Shown: positions 62,412 to 64,000 of the stretch, in pieces | How positions within the stretch are numbered: the first letter of the stretch is position 1 | Layout of the letters: each line of letters opens with the position of its first letter | Assembly (NCBI RefSeq): GCF_030766935.1 | Contig: NZ_JASERL010000008.1 | Coordinates: forward strand, 124,001-188,000 | Direction: 5' to 3' | Length of the DNA stretch: 64,000 nucleotides | From: Streptomyces sp. KL109B | GTDB taxonomy: Bacteria > Actinomycetota > Actinomycetes > Streptomycetales > Streptomycetaceae | The notes under the pieces: generated by a model | Database searches by the model: none | Told to the model about the DNA's origin: nothing | Seen by the model: the letters and a program-made list of their open reading frames with translations, nothing else | Position numbers and translations under genes: made by a program

Positions 62412-63107
62412 ATGCGAGCGCTGGTCGCGGACGACGCGCAGCAGAAGATCAAGGAGTTCATCGTCGAGGGCGGCCTCGGACCCGGCGACGCGCTGCCGAC
62501 CGAGACCGAGCTGATGGAGCGGTTCGGCGTCAGCCGGAACTCGCTGCGCGAGGCCCTGAAGTCGCTGCAGGCCAAGCACATCGTCGAGATCCGGCGCGGA
62601 TTCGGGACGTACGTCGGGTCGATGTCGCTTGAGCCGCTGATCGACGGGCTCGCGTTCCGCACCGTCGTCGGGCACCGCAGGGGCGAGGACAGCCTGCTCG
62701 AACTCCTGCAGATGCGGGAGGCGTTGGAGGCGGGCCTGATGAGCAGCCTCGTCGGCAGGCTCGGCGAACCGGAGCTCGCCGTGCTCGACGGCCTCGTACG
62801 ACGCATGCACGAGGAGGTCGCCGAGGGCGGGGCGATCGATGCCGCGACCGACCGGGAGTTCCATCTCGCGCTGTACGGGCCGCTGGCGAACCGGCTGCTC
62901 AGCGAGTTGCTCGACGCGTTCTGGAGCGCCTTCCACCAGTCGCGGGCGCAGGACATCGGGCGCGCCCCCGAGAACTCGGACGGTGCGGAGCTGGCCCGGA
63001 TGCACGGCCGGATCGTGGACGCCGTGCGGGGCGGGGACGCGGAGGCCGCGGAGGCCGCCGTGCACTCGCACTTCGACGACATCCGCGGCCGGTTGAGCGC
63101 GCGCTGA
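62412..63107 (+). CDS. GntR-family regulator, FadR subfamily
   Basis: A 231-residue protein with an N-terminal winged helix (PTETELMERFGVSRNSLREALKSLQAKHIVEI) and an all-helical FCD ligand domain with metal-site residues (TDREFHLALYG and VHSHFDDI). It is divergent from the DapA-family/MFS pair and is the obvious candidate to repress it, released by the transported acid. ATG with GGAGGGG upstream. Confidence 0.9.
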   Translation: MRALVADDAQQKIKEFIVEGGLGPGDALPTETELMERFGVSRNSLREALKSLQAKHIVEIRRGFGTYVGSMSLEPLIDGLAFRTVVGHRRGEDSLLELLQMREALEAGLMSSLVGRLGEPELAVLDGLVRRMHEEVAEGGAIDAATDREFHLALYGPLANRLLSELLDAFWSAFHQSRAQDIGRAPENSDGAELARMHGRIVDAVRGGDAEAAEAAVHSHFDDIRGRLSAR

Positions 63108-63118
63108 CCTTTAGACCG

Positions 63119-63193
63119 TTACGCGGGCCGGCTCCCGTGGTTGGCCTTGCCCTTCTTGATCCGCCACTTGCGCTTGCGCGTCTTCTTCGACAT
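63119..63193 (-). CDS. 24-residue ribosomal protein bL37-like
   Basis: The minus strand encodes MSKKTRKRKWRIKKGKANHG followed by SRPA and TAA. The highly basic composition and the KANHGxRP ending match, as I recall it, the mycobacterial large-subunit protein bL37 (KANHGKRPNA). It is too short for usual gene callers. There is no proper ribosome binding site; a TCGACG-17-TAGATA promoter puts the transcription start at or near the ATG, implying a leaderless message. Confidence 0.72.
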   Translation of the reverse strand: MSKKTRKRKWRIKKGKANHGSRPA

Positions 63194-63201
63194 GTCCTGG
63201 G

Positions 63202-63230
63202 TATCTAGCCGAAGCGGCGGGGGCCGTCGA
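63202..63230 (-). promoter_or_regulatory. promoter of the bL37-like gene
   Basis: On the minus strand TCGACG (63230-63225) and TAGATA (63207-63202) are separated by 17 bp; the -10 box ends 8 bp before the ATG. Confidence 0.5.
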
Positions 63231-63244
63231 GGGGTGCTGCGGGG

Positions 63245-63754
63245 TCAGGCGCGTCCGACCGGAGCGAGCACGGCGTCCGTGAGCGCCGCCAAGTCCCCTG
63301 GCGCCAGCTCGACTTCGAGCCCGCGGCGGCCCGCGGAGACGCAGATCGTGTCGTGCTTCTCCGCGGTGGAGTCGATGACCGTACGCAGCTTCTTGCGCTG
63401 CCCGAGCGGGGAGATGCCGCCGCGCACGTACCCGGTCGTGCGCTCCGCGAGCGCCGGATCGGCCATCGCGGCGCGCTTGCCGCCGACCGCCGCCGCGAGC
63501 GCCTTCAGGTCGAGCTGCCCGGCCACCGGCACGACGCCCACGACGAGCCCGCCGTCCACGTCCGCGACGAGCGTCTTGAAGACCCGGTCCGGGGACACGC
63601 CCATCGCCTCGGCCGCCTCCTCGCCGTACGAGGGGTGCGCGGGGTCGTGCTCGTAGGAGTGGACGGTGAAGGGGGTGCCCGCGGCGGTCAGCGCGACGGT
63701 CGCCGGAGTGCCTCCGGACTGGCTCTGCTGCTGCTTCCTGCTCTTCTTCGCCAC
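63245..63754 (-). CDS. ybaK: YbaK-type Cys-tRNA(Pro)/Cys-tRNA(Cys) deacylase
   Basis: A 169-residue trans-editing protein that hydrolyses cysteine mischarged onto tRNA-Pro. Family segments: FTVHSYEHDP, YGEEAAEAMGVSPDRVFKTLVADVDGGLVVGVVPV with the catalytic Lys in FKTLV, and YVRGGISPLGQRKKL. The start is the GTG at 63754 behind AAGGGA; a TTG two codons upstream is less likely. It is followed (upstream in coordinates) by the bL37-like gene in the same direction. Confidence 0.92.
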   Translation of the reverse strand: MAKKSRKQQQSQSGGTPATVALTAAGTPFTVHSYEHDPAHPSYGEEAAEAMGVSPDRVFKTLVADVDGGLVVGVVPVAGQLDLKALAAAVGGKRAAMADPALAERTTGYVRGGISPLGQRKKLRTVIDSTAEKHDTICVSAGRRGLEVELAPGDLAALTDAVLAPVGRA

Positions 63755-63777
63755 GTACAAGTCCCTTGTATTGCGCG

Positions 63778-64000
63778 TCAGTTGAGGCTGGTCGACTGTC
63801 GGGTGAGGTCCGTCGCCGGCAGCGAGGGCAGATGGCGGATGATCGCCGTCTCCGCGCGCAGCAGCGTCAGCTCCTCGCGCAGCCGGGACGCCACGTCCTC
63901 GGCCTGCAGCAGATGCTGCTTCGTCGGTACGTCGAGGACCGCGGCGGCCGCGACGAGATACGACACCACCGACGGCTCGTCCGGCAGCTCCGCGCCCGTC
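63778..64000 (-). CDS. LON-domain (LonSB) protein, C-terminal part (5' end outside window)
   Basis: The frame is open to the window edge on the minus strand, giving 73 residues reading TGAELPDEPSVVSYLVAAAA then VLDVPTKQHLLQAEDVASRL and ending ATDLTRQSTSLN. This is the helical end of a LON peptidase substrate-binding-domain protein without the protease part, a gene I recall next to ybaK in Streptomyces. Function unknown beyond likely protein or nucleotide binding. Confidence 0.82.
   Translation of the reverse strand, partial: TGAELPDEPSVVSYLVAAAAVLDVPTKQHLLQAEDVASRLREELTLLRAETAIIRHLPSLPATDLTRQSTSLN

Overview
This 64 kb window is chromosomal DNA from a Streptomyces or a very close relative. 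The evidence is the very high G+C, the GTG/TTG starts, several probable leaderless genes, a complete actinobacterial division and cell-wall (dcw) cluster without ftsA, and Streptomyces hallmarks such as ddbA, sepG, sepF, a collagen-like DivIVA and a translational T-box before ileS. No rRNA, tRNA, CRISPR array, insertion sequence, prophage or integrase was seen; this is core chromosome. Gene order matches what I recall of the S. coelicolor region around SCO2055-SCO2104. That mapping is from memory, not from a search.

Layout. (1) 1-4420: end of thiE, metF, a Tyr-rich membrane protein, a convergent phytoene-desaturase-like oxidoreductase, then about 500 bp without a clear gene that holds nine G5 runs and a strong hairpin, a candidate small RNA locus. 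(2) 4422-7985: leftward operon of a degenerate ABC ATPase, a YhgE/Pip membrane protein and a TetR regulator, with a TetR-type palindrome at its promoter. (3) 8076-16106: HEPN protein, methyltransferase, DUF3040 membrane protein (probably SepX), then the leftward moxR-DUF58-transglutaminase operon and a beta-carbonic anhydrase. (4) 16222-34635: the dcw cluster rsmH-ftsL-ftsI-murE-murF-mraY-murD-ftsW-murG-ftsQ-ftsZ-pgeF-yggS-sepF-sepG-divIVA, ended by an 18-bp-stem terminator. It makes the UDP-MurNAc-pentapeptide and lipid-linked precursors, the septal synthase FtsW/FtsI, the FtsQ/FtsL scaffold, the Z-ring (FtsZ, SepF, SepG) and the polar organiser DivIVA. (5) 34844-41729: ileS with a T-box leader (leftward), ddbA, lspA, rluD. 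(6) 41726-51321: housekeeping and membrane genes (GNAT, Na+/H+ antiporter, SDR, MscS channel, hydrolase, PhoD phosphatase, thioredoxin-like protein, DUF2252). (7) 51500-64000: dnaE, a NYN-domain protein, an ABC exporter, a FadR-controlled DapA-family/MFS pair, two small genes (56 and 24 codons; the latter resembles ribosomal protein bL37), ybaK and the end of a LON-domain gene.

The most unusual pattern is a recurring arrangement: at nine gene ends a short tandem duplication (9-18 bp unit, 2-5 copies) lies on or within about ten bases of the stop codon. Other points of interest are an apparent one-base phase change in the 5' part of murE, a long hairpin between murG and ftsQ, a mini-ORF overlapping the ftsW start, and an ABC ATPase with altered nucleotide-binding motifs. 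All calls come from reading the sequence; no database search was run.
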